NCBI GenBank assembly: GCA_013365365.1
Contig: JABVXU010000030.1
Location: forward strand, 1-64,000
Source: Cruorifilaria tuberocauda
Lineage: Eukaryota; Nematoda; Chromadorea; Rhabditida; Onchocercidae
Length of the DNA stretch: 64,000 bases
Direction of reading: 5' to 3'
Part shown: positions 28,765 to 54,489 of the stretch, piece after piece
Numbering within the stretch: position 1 is the first letter of the stretch
Layout of the letters: each line of letters opens with the position of its first letter
Notes under the pieces: generated by a model
Told to the model about the DNA's origin: nothing
What the model saw: the letters and a program-made list of their open reading frames with translations, nothing else
Database searches by the model: none
Translations under genes and position numbers: made by a program

Positions 28765-31700
28765 AACGAGTCAGTGGATTATTGATTCTTCCTCACTGAT
28801 CACCGATGTCGGAAAAATCGAAATCACTTATAAAATGTTAAATTCGTAGATTACATTGTAAATTATATTGTAGAAAATTAGTAACTGTAAAATTTTCAAA
28901 ATTGTAGATGTTCATAGAATTGTGATCATGTTCATAGAATTTCTAATTTAGTCAAGAAAACGATTTATATGACATTACTGTTTTTTGTTTCGAATCTCAG
29001 CTAGAAGTTTCACAACCAGGAGTTCAAGTAATAATCCCTAGTCTAAAAATTAATTTGCCTTCTATTTATTGCTCAAATTGTTCGCTATATCAATTACTCA
29101 ATAAGTACCACCCAACCAAAACAGCATATAAAATAATTTACTTCTCAAGATGATCAATTATTGTCAAGTAAGGAAATAAATTCCTACCAGTTGCTTCTAT
29201 CCATTACCAACTCTCCAACATCAAAGAGAACTCTTCAATTATCAACAAATTCATCAATTGACAAGGAATTGATACTATATATAATATCTCAACTAAAGGA
29301 ATACTATTTACAAATATTTTGTTTGTAAAGCGAGAAATTACTCAATCCAACAACAACTGTTAAGTTGACTCAATTAATGTGAACAGTACCTGATTTTCTG
29401 CCACAAGTAAATTTTTTACACATTTGCTTGCAAGTGCTTCTTCCTCCAAGGGATCTTTTTTTTAATGCAGTGGATCAATAATATTCACAGTAAGAATAGT
29501 TCCTTTGATTATGAACTGTAGAAGGAACTTCCCAAAGTTTAAATTTCATTGCTCCGTGCTACTTAAAATATAAACGGGAAACTCCTGCTGTTACTGCCAC
29601 TTCTAGCAGACTTTTATGTTGATTTACAAATTTTGCACGTGTTTTATTCATACAGATTTTGTGAGCTCACAATGACGGCAAGGCAAGTCGCTTGTTTAAC
29701 ACATCCACTTATTAGTGATGTAAATTAATGTGGGCATGACATACCGTTTTAACTATGAATAAGTAAAATATTATTACTAAGGTACTGATTATAGGATTCA
29801 CTTAATTGAGAATGGAAAGGTACATATAAACGAGATCAAAGAGAAGAAACTTCGAAGCCTAGTGGTTGCATCTGGATTTTGTGTGGAAAAGCTGCGCAGG
29901 TGTCTGTGGACTGCTATGAATCATAAAATCCATCGCAAAAATCGATCATTTCATCATTAGAACAATAAAGATCAAATATTAGTGTCGGGTGCACTCCATA
30001 ACCGTGGAGTACAACGTGACGGATGATGAGCAGTATCAAGTTGTGAATTGCGCACCTACTAATTGAATAGAACCGCATATGCAAATTCTACACGCGAAGC
30101 ACTCTTGATAAAAAGTGTATATGAAGAATTCTTCATGGCGATATCTTATATTGAATTAACACACTAATTCCGGTAGTCATATACTGTTAGGAAGGTATCC
30201 ATTTATATCCCACTTCTCATAGTGGGAAACATGTGCAGTGTGTCCTCTTTCTGGTAGCCACTTTACCATTAGTCGTAAGATTCATAAACTTTTTAATCAG
30301 AATCGATAGTTGTTGATACGTACGAGTAAGTTAACATCAACAAATAACCAATGACCACGAGTGTGCAAGTGGGATAAGTCGGAGTTAATTACCCAAATTG
30401 CGCTGAGGAAAAATAAACCACCCAAGCAGATTGTGAGCCAACCCGACTGGTTTATATGAAGATCATATTTCTTCAGGAACAAAAGAAGATGAAGGGGATA
30501 CTAAACGGAAGTTACGAAAAATAAGTCCAAGTTTCAAGGTAGTAGGCCATGAAAAATAATTGAAATATGTCGCCTACAAAGATCCTGGTTCGGACCTGTG
30601 CCAAAATACTCACAAAGCTTCCTTTTTCGGCTGAAGATCTTAAAATCTGCCACCATCCGGGTTCTAAATCCAGGATCGAGGTCGGTTAAGATGAAATGCC
30701 AGTTAAGTACTGATAAAAATATGACATGGGAATGAGAATAGAAAGACAAAAAATAAGGGAGAACAATTATTAATTAGTAGTCATCCATACCAATAAATTA
30801 ACTTCAGCAAATAAATATACAGCGGACACAGCGCATATCCTAGAAGTCGCCGAATCTTGAACTCTGTTAGTTGAAAAATTCGTGACCAAAAGCACTTCCT
30901 GTTGTCGAAATTCAGCAACTGTCTTAGAATTCATATAATTCAGTAACAAACAAAGGAGTAGGTAGGATAACAAAACTGTTTCGGGAAAATAAGCGAAAAG
31001 TACACAAATCGAGAAAAAACTCGAGAGAATCAGTGAATACACAGGTTTTAGATAGTTTTTAAGCAGAAGTACAACACTTAATAATGAAGAAATCTTCACA
31101 AGAAATATTAAACGATGGAGGCCTTACAGCATCACTGATAATGATTTAGTTGCAACCCACCGATAAAAGCATCTCTGAAGACGAAAAATGTTCAGAATCT
31201 CTCCATCTATTTGAATCTTATCGTTATACAGTCAAATTTATGCTATATTTGATAAGGAAATCTTCTTACGAAGTAAAGAAAAAGAGAGAAAAGATAATCT
31301 AAATTTTCATTCTTTAATTTCCCTTATAATCTTGCATGAAACAACGAAATTCAAATATGAAATCACCCAGTTTGCAATGAGAGCAGGATACAGAAAAGTA
31401 TGTGCCAAAATATCATTCTATTTAAATCAATAACAAACGAATTTTTTATTAAAAGTCTTAAATTTTTACTCAACTTTTGTTTCATCCTCTTCCTCTGTTC
31501 GGAAGGGCTAAACATTTGATCTAGAACACTGGAAATCAAGTATCTCTCCAAAATCTATTTTACCGCAAAGAATATTAGGAAAGCAATTCGTAAGAAATAT
31601 ACAAAGTTTTTAAACAAAAAAAATGCACCGATCAGTCAAAAAAATCGCATTAGAAAATGAGCAAATAATTTTGTGCTCAATGTAAGGCCTCCAGATTTTG

Positions 31701-31812
31701 AGCGAACGTCAGAACCTAAATTAGCCTACACTTCAGGACTGATCGCCCAAGTTTCTGTAGTGCTATCAAAACTTCGAGTTCTCATCAGTGACAAATCAAA
31801 CCCAAAATACAA
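28765..31812. other. intergenic region between convergent atg-2 and syd-2
   Basis: No exon with supportable splice sites and family similarity was found. The AATAAA overlapping the atg-2 stop (28759-28764) is the only nearby hexamer on that side. A diverged direct repeat (about 40 bases at 30307 and 30775) is noted under findings. Confidence 0.6.
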
Positions 31813-40979
<9,167 letters not shown>

Positions 40980-43900
40980 TTTGTTTTTCCCTTATTTATG
41001 CCTGTAGTGATCAAATAGTTTAAATACAGTTGAAGATGTATGTATTAAGAACACAGAAAACTTATTTTGTATAAGTTCAAATTCACCTTTGTTTAAATAG
41101 TAGCGATATTTGCCATTGTAAAGTGAAAGCTACGAATATATTTATTAGAAATGCTTGCAGAAGCATTCATCCTCTTGCCGTAAATATTAAGCTAAGGCCT
41201 ACGATGTATGGAAGGATAGTGGCAACAAAACTGATAGTAATTATTGAAATTAGTAGCTGTGATGAAGATGATAATCTTATGATAATGTTGACAATTTTAG
41301 TAGTATTCGGTCTATAATTAAAGAACAGAAGTTCTACATCGAGAAAACGGTATCACCGATCCTGAAAAATATTTCAAATGAAGCATACGTTTTATGTGGT
41401 GAAATGATTGGTTTAAAATTTTCGTAAAATGTAAATCAAAAAATTTTTAATAACGTTAACAAGGACAAATATAATAATTGTATTATCGCTTTCTAACATT
41501 TCAAAATAGTAGGAAAAATCAGGGATTCAAGCTAAGCAAAAATTACTTATAGAACAATGAGTATTCTTGAAATTCAAATCTTCAGTTCTAAGAAATGAAC
41601 AGAGCCAGAGTTAGAATAAAGAAAGCAAGAAACAACCAAAATCAGCAGACTGCTTTCATATTACAAAACTCTATTTCTAAGATAGTGATAATATTCATGC
41701 CTTCATCTACCAAAGATTTTTTCCTTGACTTTTTAGTGTTAACGACTACAGAATCCAATTAACAAATCTTCTTTATTCGTTTTTAAGGAAAAAAAAAAGA
41801 TATATAAACAAGAGAGGATAACTACCTCTTAGGTAGAGACAAAAACGATAAAATATAAACAGGATATCACTTCCTTATTTCCATTATTCCAAGTAAAAGA
41901 AGTGAAAGTGTACCAATGCTGAACAGCTGTTTCAACGAAATGGGAAAGAGCAGCGGCGTTTTCGCTGACCCTTAGAGACACTAAACACCTACGCGTGATG
42001 ATAAGGATTCATTTCAATGTTCTTATCACACATCCACCACAGATAGCTCCAGCTTTAAGAACAGAAATGAAATGGACTGGTTACAAATTATAAAAACAAA
42101 AAAAAATGTCAAGAATGAAAAGATGCAATCCAGACCAACAATAGTAAATAATGATATCGATCGTATACTTTACTACCAAACAAAACGGTATGTGAGTGCC
42201 GAAATTTAAGAGCAATAAATGAAGATTCACCATCACTTCGCCCATTTCTTTATCATCCTTACTCCTAGTCCTGATAGCCCTGCTAATACATCACACTGCA
42301 AAATATTGATCCTAAAAACCAAAAGCATCTTAACCATGGACATTCATAACTTCATAATTATTTATATAGATTGTGCTGCAGTTTTCCATAGTACCACCAA
42401 CATCTTTTAAGAACTTCATTTTGCACATTTCATATAGTAATCAATGATTGTCAAAAGTTTGCGGTATAAAATCGTAAAAATTGCATTATATCGACTCTAT
42501 AATGCACGCTATCTTATCGATTTCTTGAATAACACTGTAGAACATAGTGTTACGCCAACCTAAAGAATTAAGCTTTATGTGGATTCAGGAATACATTAAA
42601 AGACTATACATTTTAAAAAATACAGATTTTCAGTAGCTAACTTTCCCAGATATGTTTCAAAAATAGATTATTGAATTAATGATAAATAAACAAGACAATA
42701 TGCAAATGAGTGAAGCAAGTTACACCTGGACTTTCATGCTACAGCTATATTTCTTTTTAACAGCACATCTCTAGCATATGCTTTCAACAAATGCAAAATA
42801 ATCGATAAAACGTTACTAGCAGTCGGAAATTAACAATGACATCAAACAACAGTGACCAACATCCACTAACAATGCGCAATACAATGTCGGGAAATAACTT
42901 TTGCACTCATAAGCTTATAGAATTATCAAATGATAAAAGTGGCAGCAATGATATCAGCTATTACTGCGCCGGGGTTAGAAGTCTATACATAATTTCAAGC
43001 AAGTATCTTACCGTCAAGTGCTTTACAAAATAACATTTTTTCACAATTGAAACTAATACCATTGCTGCCAAGAATGATAAAGTAAAAGAATGATGAACAA
43101 AATAAACATTTAATCGGAAAATAAGTGATATTATACGCACAAATAGACCACACACATATACGTATCTATAGATCCCTATGTAAGTATGCAACTACACTTC
43201 ATCTGATGATAGCTAATCATGAGGCAGGAACAGCTTATCAACAAATACACTTTAATTTCCCAGCAATAAAATTTGGACAGTCAAGTTCTAAGTTTCAAAC
43301 TCAATTCAAGCAGTGTGATTTGCTTAGCTGCTATGACAAATAAAATTTCTATTTCAATAGATTCGATTTAATTCATGCCGCTGGAAAAACAGTATACCAT
43401 AACTCGAGAAGAAATTTATACAACTACAAATAATGATTAGTAATTATGAATTTGAATAAATGGTAAGCTTGAATTAATTAATTGTAAGGTGATCTAGATT
43501 CTCAGTGATTACAGCTCTATTATTGTCTTTCTCTAAAAATGCTAAAAAATTACCAATTTTTACGAACGGTTAATTGGCACACCCCATATTTGCAAAATTG
43601 ACAGATCCACCCATTTATTTTTGAAAGGTGTTTTCGGTATTTTTTCAACAAAATATATAACTAGATGAAGCACGAATGCATGAAACTGCTCATAAATGTA
43701 ACATCTAATTGGGTATACAAACGGCAAGTCACATCCAGGATAACGATAAATAATTTAATTTCAATGAAAAAAATATTCCAATGAAAGAGATTCAAGAAAC
43801 ATCGACTGCTTGTGATGGAAGGCATTCTGTCATAAGCCTAGGCCGTCCTACCAATCAATTAACAAACTAGGACTGACTCCCACGCTAACACAATATGCAT

Positions 43901-46900
43901 GCGATTCCAGAAAAAACTACAAAATGACCCGTATAAATGCAACCCCAAATGCTGCAAAAGAGCAATTCAAAAACCTGCAACATAAGCTGACTCGCTACGA
44001 CTCGGAGTCGATTTGCTACCGATTAGACATTGATGGATGGATAGATGGATCAATGAAAGGAAGGAGATAAGATATATGTTTGAGTGATTGGTTGTCTATA
44101 CATATGAGTTTTGTCCTGAAGCTAACCCAGTGAATTAACTGTATAATTGTTTAGCCATTACTCTTCTCTTTTGAAGTTAAACTCACCAAACGGATGCTTT
44201 AATGGGCTAATGTAATATGTCGTGATGTAATGCAATAACAAAGCATATTGAACTGGATGATTATTAGAGATTTTTAAAGAGTAGAAACATTATGAAGAGG
44301 GTATAATAACGAGAATTGATTCCAGTAATTTGTTCAGTTGCGTATGGAGAGAGGAGAGTTATTTGATGTCGATGGACGGACGTAACTACCATGCATGCGA
44401 TTCTTGGAGAATCAGTGCATGCAGCTCATTTATACATAACAGCTGTGCAATGAGATTAGCACCATTTGCTGAACTTTATAATCTTACTCACTAAACAATA
44501 AAACTGTTATTAATTGAATGAACTTACAAGCAAATATCGCCTACACATGACACGAAAAGTCAAAAAGCTTCATCCGTTGAGCTATCTCCTCCACAATTCC
44601 TTTTTATTTCTTGCCACCTTTATCTTCCCTCTGTGTGGCTGAATTTCGTATGGTCGATGAACATATAGTATACATGTCAGTTCATTTCTAATTAAAACAT
44701 AAAGTTAAACCTTACTAAATCAATAGAAACTTCGCGGTATGAAACATAGGGATCATATTCTAACGAGTTTCAATGTTTTTAGTCGTAACTGTTACTGTTA
44801 GCACCAAACAAACTCTAATCTTGTGATATTGAAACTCTGAACCGAACCCATAACCATTTTCTCTTACAGATATGGACGAAATTCATACCAAAATAACATT
44901 GCAATAAAATTCATTAAATTAACTCGACTACTTGTCAAATGCAAATTTATGTTATATTAAAGTTGAGTTAGTTCTTCCCGAAAGCCTAGGTTCTGTTAAT
45001 GTAACCCTTAGAACAATTTATCATATAGTGTACAGCAAATAAGAAGCATATCGGACTTTGCGAACCGCTTATTAATAATCGGCAATTACACGCTGATTTA
45101 GTTAACACATAAAGTAGAACTGAGAACTAATAAACTAACGAGATATATAGAACATCTCATAATAAAGGTCTGGAGATATTTTCTGAAACTTTCGGTACTT
45201 TAAAAAATGATTGACTTGTAACGATAGACTATTTCCCACATAGGCATCTATCGTCATAGTCCGTTACGGAAAAAAATAAGCTTTGTTGCAAATGTATTTA
45301 TGACCATGTGACAATTCAGCTCCTTGTAAGTTGTTAGTTCGTGACACATCAACGTTCTAACTTTGGTACTGCTATAAAAAAAAAAGGATTTGGAAATGTT
45401 TCAGAACAGTTTTGATTACATTCTGCCTGTCTTATCCTTCCACTTTTTCTTCCCTTTTCTAAATTTTTTTATTTATTCAACCTTCTTATACCTTGAAAAG
45501 TTTATTTTTGGTTTACATATTGGAAAAAGTTCATTTACAAATTTACAACTTCTCTGGAATTCTTATTAGACAATTAAGTTTTACACAGTACGCATAGATA
45601 CCAGTGAAACATACAAGATGAAAGTAAATAAAGCTACATTATATGTTCAAGGATTTACAATTCTTCACAAGAATTACAGTACCAGTTACAGTTCTTCACA
45701 AAATTCATAATCGTAGGTATTAGTACTGCAATAATTAATTCAAAAAGTAAACTGCATCACTGTCACATTCTCGTTAATACATTATAAGAAGCGGTTCTTT
45801 AAGACTACTCAAAATCTTTTTTAGCTAAAATAAAAATTAAAATAATGGTGCATTTCTAATGGTTTAAAATTTAAAATTTAAATGAACTAAAATTACGACA
45901 GGCTTGGAACCATAATAACATTAGCGAACATATTCTGAACTAATTGCTTTACATGCAGCCAGCTGTTAATTAAAAGAGATATGAATTTTGTTAAATTAAA
46001 ATGTCCAAAGTGAATAAAAAAGGAATACCTTTGATTTCGCCTCTTTCGTTTATTAACAGAAGGCCATTGAGTAGTTTACTGCAAATTTGAAATAAAGGAC
46101 TTAAGATTAAAAAGAATAAAAGATAAAAAGAAGTGGATGTTTTTGGCTTGCAATATTATTGTTTTCCACAAAGTTGGTAAAAATAATGAAAAATCAAAAA
46201 TATGCTACTTTTGTCGTGTTAAGAGGATATTGCAATTGCTACAGCAACCAAGGCACGAAACGTTGGAACAGTGGCGAAAATTCAAGCTAAAAACCTAACA
46301 TCAATAACGCGCGTCATATAACTATTAAATGAACTTTTAAAAAGATCGTCTTAATAGTGAAAAAACTCTATCGTGATATCTCAGCTGAAACGTATATATA
46401 TATATACGTTTCAGCTGCCGATCTTCTGTGAATGCCATACAAATATAAAAATGAGTCTTTAACTGATTAAGATTAACCTTTATTAGATAATTTTCCAAGT
46501 CTGCAGCAACCAAGTGCAACAGCTACAGCTGAGGTATCAAAAACTGAATCGCAACATTATTAAATTTCATAGTAGCAACAGTTACACAAGCATAATATCT
46601 ATGGCCAATCCTCTGAAATCAAACTGAAGTATTGACAAAATGAGAAAAAAAAATGTGACAATAAGTTCACACTGCGGCGCTGATTAATCTAGTTAGTGTC
46701 CAGATGAAAGGCTGAGGCATGCTTGAGCGCGCTATAAATCTCCACAGTGGTACTACACGGTTCTTTGCCAGCCAAAAAAGATTCCCTATGGTCGCAACAG
46801 CTTAATTTAAGATTTGGAAATCTTTCTAACTCCCACCGCAAGCAGAAAGGAAAACAAATAATTTTCACATAAAACTGTTCACAGCAATATTTAGCATATG

Positions 46901-49569
46901 AAATGAGTTATTTAAAAGACTTTTATAAAACAGTCATCTGAATATAAAGACTTGTTATAAAATATATTTCAGAAAACTGCACCATCAAGACCCGTTTAAT
47001 TTTTATTTTTTCAAATTTTAAATCCATATAATTAAAGCGATTGTATGCTATTTTGAAGTGTATCCTAGCTACCAAATAAGTGGATTAGTGACCGTTGTAA
47101 AATAGCTTAAACGCACAAACATTAATCTTAAAAAAATAAATTATAAATAAAAAATTAGAAATAAATGCAAGTACACTAAGTTTTAGCGGGAAAATAGAAA
47201 AATTCTTTGCATTGACTGAACTTGATCAAAAAGCAGAAAAAACCACGTGAAAATCAGAAATTAATCTTTTTTAACATCTCTATTACAACCGTGTAAAACA
47301 ATGTAAAGTTCGCAGATTACCTTCTAAAGAGTTCCACAAAAGATTTAAATCCTTTTCGTAAATCGAATAATAAATTTAGAAATGACTTTATAATTTTGAT
47401 ATTCATAGATACCTTGGAGTACTAATATCGTACTGGTCTAAGCTTAATTCATCGGGCAATTCGATCAACTTTATTCTTCATTTCATTACCGTGAACAATA
47501 CTTTTTAAAAGTTCGTTCTGGAAGAAAGTGTTTGCGGCACACAAAAACGAAATTTGAAAGAATGATGACAGGTGGAGACTACAAAAAGTGAGATAAAAGC
47601 GTTATGGATCAGCAAATATAAGAAAAAACATGAGGACCGACCGCTGAAAGCTTTTAGTAAATTACAACAAATGAATTAAAAAATTTTTGTAGAAATAGGA
47701 ATATCCTGCAAAAGGAAAACATAATATCGACCAAACTATAAAAAATTCTTTTTAAATCGTGGATTCCAGGCAGGAATCTAAGTTTACTTAAGAAAAAAGG
47801 TTCTATAAAGGCTTTTAAAAAGTTTTATAAAGTTTGAAAAATTTTTTTTGATCTATTCAGTCGATGTGAAAGCATTTTTTTTCAGTTTATGTTTAGAAGC
47901 GCACGAAATATCATGAAAATAAGCCACACGTTTTAAGGTGAAGAGAGATTAATTTTTGCAAAACTTGCTTATTTTTTCACTTTCTTCACAAATTCTGAAG
48001 ATCTTGAAAGACTTTGCAATCAGAAACTGTAATATATGAACAAACTTGCATATTCAAAACAAACTTTAACAATATTAATCTTATCCCGTAGCACTTATAC
48101 AGTGGGCTCGAATACATCAGAAATAAATTCCAAGTGTTTGCAAACGAAAAGAGGTGAACCATGAAAAACACTATCCGAACGAGGAAATTTCAATAAATTC
48201 TATGGGAAGAAACAGAGTGAATTAAATGTTACAGTTGGTATATACTCAAAAATAATTGAAAAGTTGAGAAGATGTCGATGACAAATTTTCCAACTAATGA
48301 AGGAAAAACACAGTAACATGGAAAAATGATTTCAAGTAATGATTTCATGCAAAAACTGTTTAACAAACTACGTAACTTTTAACCTAACCTTTGTTTGTAG
48401 TTTCATTTTCAGAGAAAAAAAATCCATTTTTTTCTTTTTCCTTTCAGAAGTTCAGCTTTCAATGGTTCATAATTTAACTTCAGCCTTCATTGGTTCATAA
48501 TTTTTTTTCCAATAATCTTGATTATCAAACATTCAAGATTTCATAACCACTACTATGTCTTCGTATCACCTACAACCATTTTCCTTACATGAAAATCTCT
48601 CATCTGCGAAAATATTAGAAATTTTAACTGTTTTTAACTATTTCACAGAAACCTGTACAGAATTATCTCAGGAGATATTTTTTAAGATTGCAAGAACTGA
48701 GAAAATTTTTTAAGACGCCCAGTCAAGCAAAATAATCCACGAAAACTTGAAATATTTTGAAAAATTGTTATAATTAACAGTAAAACGGAATGGCAGACAT
48801 ATACTATCTGCACATAACATGGTTTTGCAAAAAAAATTTTTAAAAAGTTACTTCAAAAATATAAGCTGCGAAATGGAACGATGAGAGATAGTTGAAGAAA
48901 GCATACAAGAAAAAATAGCAAAAGATGTTTTCAAAAGTGAAGAAAATGGTAAACTGAATAAGTGCATAATACAATGACAGATATAAAATATAATAATATT
49001 ATCATAGAATATGACATTATTTACTATCAAACTAGAATTTATGATTATACCTAATTTCAGAATATTGCGGCAATCTCAATGAAAATTAAGGCAAGCTTTT
49101 TTAAAACGTTTTATTCTCATATATAAACCAAAATGAACCTGTATGCGAGTAAAGTTGGACAGCTTTAGAACGTTCTCATACAGTCATATCCAAATTTACT
49201 TGACAATTCATAAGGCCTAAAATTAAATTTAGAACCATTTCACAATGTATTTACAAATCATTAAACTTATATTGACTGCGGTTCAGTAGCTTGCTAATTT
49301 TTTAGCCAGAAGGAAAAAACCTAACAATAAACGGTACACATATAAATTACTAAGCTTAATTTCTGCTTGTCATAAAGTCATAAAAGCCATGTTTTTAAAT
49401 TACTTTTGAAAAAATGCATAGGTTTTGAAACTTAGAATGGAACAGAGGCGCGAGCTTGACTATGAACACTGTAATCCTAAAAAGAGAGAAGAGCATTTAA
49501 CAGGAATTATTCGAGATAAAAAAATGAATTAAAAGCAGCAAAATTTCTCTAGATCCACAGTTCAGTATT
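40980..49569. other. 8.6 kb region without a supported gene
   Basis: AT-rich sequence between the 5' end of syd-2 and the 3' end of sem-5. It should contain the syd-2 promoter and perhaps 5' UTR exons (an acceptor-like CACTACAG lies at about 41010 on the minus strand). I checked both strands for splice-bounded open stretches and found none worth a call. A perfect palindrome at 46382-46417 and a less AT-rich patch at about 46670-46800 are the only departures from background. Confidence 0.55.
46382..46417. repeat. perfect 36-bp palindrome
   Basis: The 18-base half site CAGCTGAAACGTATATAT is followed at once by its exact reverse complement, with no spacer. The centre is alternating TA. Confidence 0.95.
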
Positions 49570-51974
<2,405 letters not shown>

Positions 51975-53447
51975 TACACCTTACCTGAAAAATTATTCAG
52001 TTTACCGGTCTCTAATCTTTTTTAAAGTTGGATTCCGGATATTTGAGAAGCTTGCAAGTCAGTTAAAAGTGAGAAGACATTTGAAGCTACCAATTCTAGA
52101 AGAAATTGGGCAATTGGGCATCGTTTGCCATAAATATTAGAACTGCATACCAACTGGGTAACTCTAAAATAATGAAACCATATCCTTACGAAAGAACCCC
52201 AAAAGTATATTTGCGAAATGACCAGAAAATTCCAAATAGATGAAAACGCCCTAAAACTCTGCCAATATCCATCAAGTACCATTTAAATCACGAGGAAAAA
52301 AATCAAAATAAAAAGTCGCATTAGCGTAGCAACATAGCAGGAAGACAGCTCCATATACATGAAGAGCAGCAGCATCGAGAAAGAAGGGATAACCGACGAC
52401 CTTGAAACAACCATAGCGGAAAGATAATGGAAGACTCCGTCCAGAATACTTTTTTTTTCAGTTGATGGCATTTAATCAGTGTTTTTTTTACAGTTAAAAA
52501 GGAGATGAAAACGTGATATGGGTTAACAGCCAAAAATTCTGCATCCTGATAACATTTAAAAACGAATTCAAAAAAGAAAGTAGTTTTGATCGCTTCTTGT
52601 TTCCGATTACTAATTTCGAATCACGGAGACATTTCTGGAATGCTAATAATAGCAGTTTCAGCAAACAAGAAGAAAAGGTCAACCGTATCTCCTATATGCA
52701 CATCTCAATCTCATCAACTCATAACAACCAAGCCGGAACCGTCGAAGCAAACCGCATTCCGACGTGATAAACGAAAGCTTTGGCCCACAAATACCGCCAC
52801 AGCTCACTGTTTCATCTGGAAATTGTTGGCTCTGGTCGTATAACTGGCTGGTCGAGGTGCCTTCCTTTTTGTTGGCGGAGACTTTAATGGTGATGTGGGT
52901 AATTAAAATTGGTGTGTGGAGGAAGCTGTGTTCCTGGAAGGAAAAAGCTATCATTCCGCTTTTATCCATCCAAAGGTGCCAGAAGCTCTTTCAAAACTGT
53001 TGATCAAAAGCGCCAATTAGGCAGCAATATTTTTGAAAATATTTTACAATATTTGAAAGATGTGATGCGCACAAATTATATTCATGTGATATACATACTA
53101 GCATACAGATACTTATTTTCTTGTTGCAATGTGTAGTGGAGAACAAATTTAATTTATGAAAATAGGATAGCAAATCACTATCAGTAAAAGGGAATATAAT
53201 TCATACTGGACTTTTAGACGATCCTTATTGCGATTTTTTTAAATGTCAATCTTTCAGATAAATATGTGTCAAATGTTAATATTCTGAAATTGAGTATTTT
53301 AAAATTATCGATTAAGCCCATTCCAGTGAATGTGCAGGAATTCCTGAACACCTGGGACAGACTGTTATTCAGAGTACAATAGAAGTGGTTAACTATAGGG
53401 AGAAGTGATTATAGTTTCAGAAACGACTGCGTTGATTTTCTGTATTG
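51975..53447. other. intergenic, upstream of sem-5
   Basis: Holds the sem-5 5' flank and the 3' flank of the first transthyretin-like gene. A less AT-rich patch at about 52650-52960 is open in several frames on both strands, but no frame resembles a known protein or has a consistent splice structure. Confidence 0.5.
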
Positions 53448-54489
53448 TTAGTGAATACAGTCGTGACTTTCATCAGGCATAATAGCTTCCAGATTCCATT
53501 TACCAATATCAAGGACCTTTTGCGGTAGTTTACCATTTGTAATATAATGGTTCGGCAATTCGAATTTCCAGCGTCGTTGACATGGCTTAAAATAGTAAAT
53601 ATATATCAAGTTCAAATTGTGCAAATAAAAGTATAACGTGATGCAATTGCAATACTTCGACATGAACACTTTGTGAAATCGTTCTGGTGGATCATTATTT
53701 TCATTATTTTGGGACTTTTAAGATCATCTGTCATCTATCTATATATTTAGTAATCGAACAAATAAATAGTTTTATTTAACATTAATCAGTATTGTTCGGA
53801 AATGTTTCCTTGAAAGTGATGAGTGTAATAACTTAAGGATTAGAGCTGATATGCAATAATTGAAGTAAAGAAGTACAAGTATACGCACAGTAACACCATC
53901 GTTGCAATCGTGGTAGATTTTAAGATGAGGATCGATAGTCGTCATTTCATTCGTATCACCAGACAATTTAAAATAACCATGTTGATCGGTGTAACCTGCA
54001 TCCAAATCATCGTCTGGATCTGACCCTGAAATCATTACTTGATTTTTCAAAATAGATCAATATTACAGTATTACTTAGAATTGGTATATAAAAGTGAAGT
54101 CAGAGCAGAATCTAGTTCATCGTTATTTGATGCCAGGAATTCTATTTCACTTGGAGAAACACCGATAATCTTCATCATCTATAGGCTTTGGCAAATCTAA
54201 CAGAGACTGTAATATCCTTACCAAAATCATCATCAACCAGTTTAACTCGTACACCGGGAGCTGGTTGAGTGCCACAAAACAATCTTCCAGTTACCTGCAA
54301 TCATGAGATTCAAAAGTTGTTCGCTTAAGGCAGTGTTAAATGTGAAAGTAATCGTTAATTGTTCGTTAGCGTGAAGTTCTAAAAATATACGCTGTAGCTT
54401 TGAATGCCGGTATGCTGTTGCGGAATGATTGCACAATGCGACACGCAGACCAATAACGCGATTATTGAGCCCAGTACACCGCTATACAT
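53448..54489 (-). CDS. transthyretin-like secreted protein (copy 1)
   Basis: Member of the nematode transthyretin-like (TTL, DUF290) family, small secreted proteins with a transthyretin-type beta sandwich; one C. elegans member (TTR-52) bridges phosphatidylserine on dying cells to engulfing cells. Four exons: 54489-54391, 54294-54222, 54025-53889, 53585-53448; 148 residues. Signal peptide at about 1-20 (MYSGVLGSIIALLVCVSHCA), then VTGRLFCGTQP, DPDDDLDAGYTDQHGYFKL, TTIDPHLKIYHDCNDG and PCQRRWKFELP, with the four family cysteines including a near-terminal DCIH. An in-frame ATG further upstream at 54534 is possible, but the later one begins the signal peptide. Unlike its two neighbours it has an extra intron just before VTGRL. 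The last acceptor is TTTTAAG. Function beyond the family is unknown. Confidence 0.93.

Noticed and set aside
30389..30410. TTAATTACCCAA followed by GAGG, resembling the nematode SL1 spliced leader
   Set aside because: Only a 12-base core matches, the following donor and Sm-site region of an SL RNA gene is absent, and there is no adjacent 5S rRNA. Probably chance.
30581..30677. inverted pair GATCCTGG / CCAGGATC about 80 bases apart
   Set aside because: The 8-bp arm is too short to argue for a transposon end or structured RNA; no target duplication seen.
52653..52895. apparent inverted repeat: VSANKK read on both strands
   Set aside because: The nucleotide match between the arms is only moderate over about 20 bases and does not extend. 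It is not distinguishable from chance by eye.
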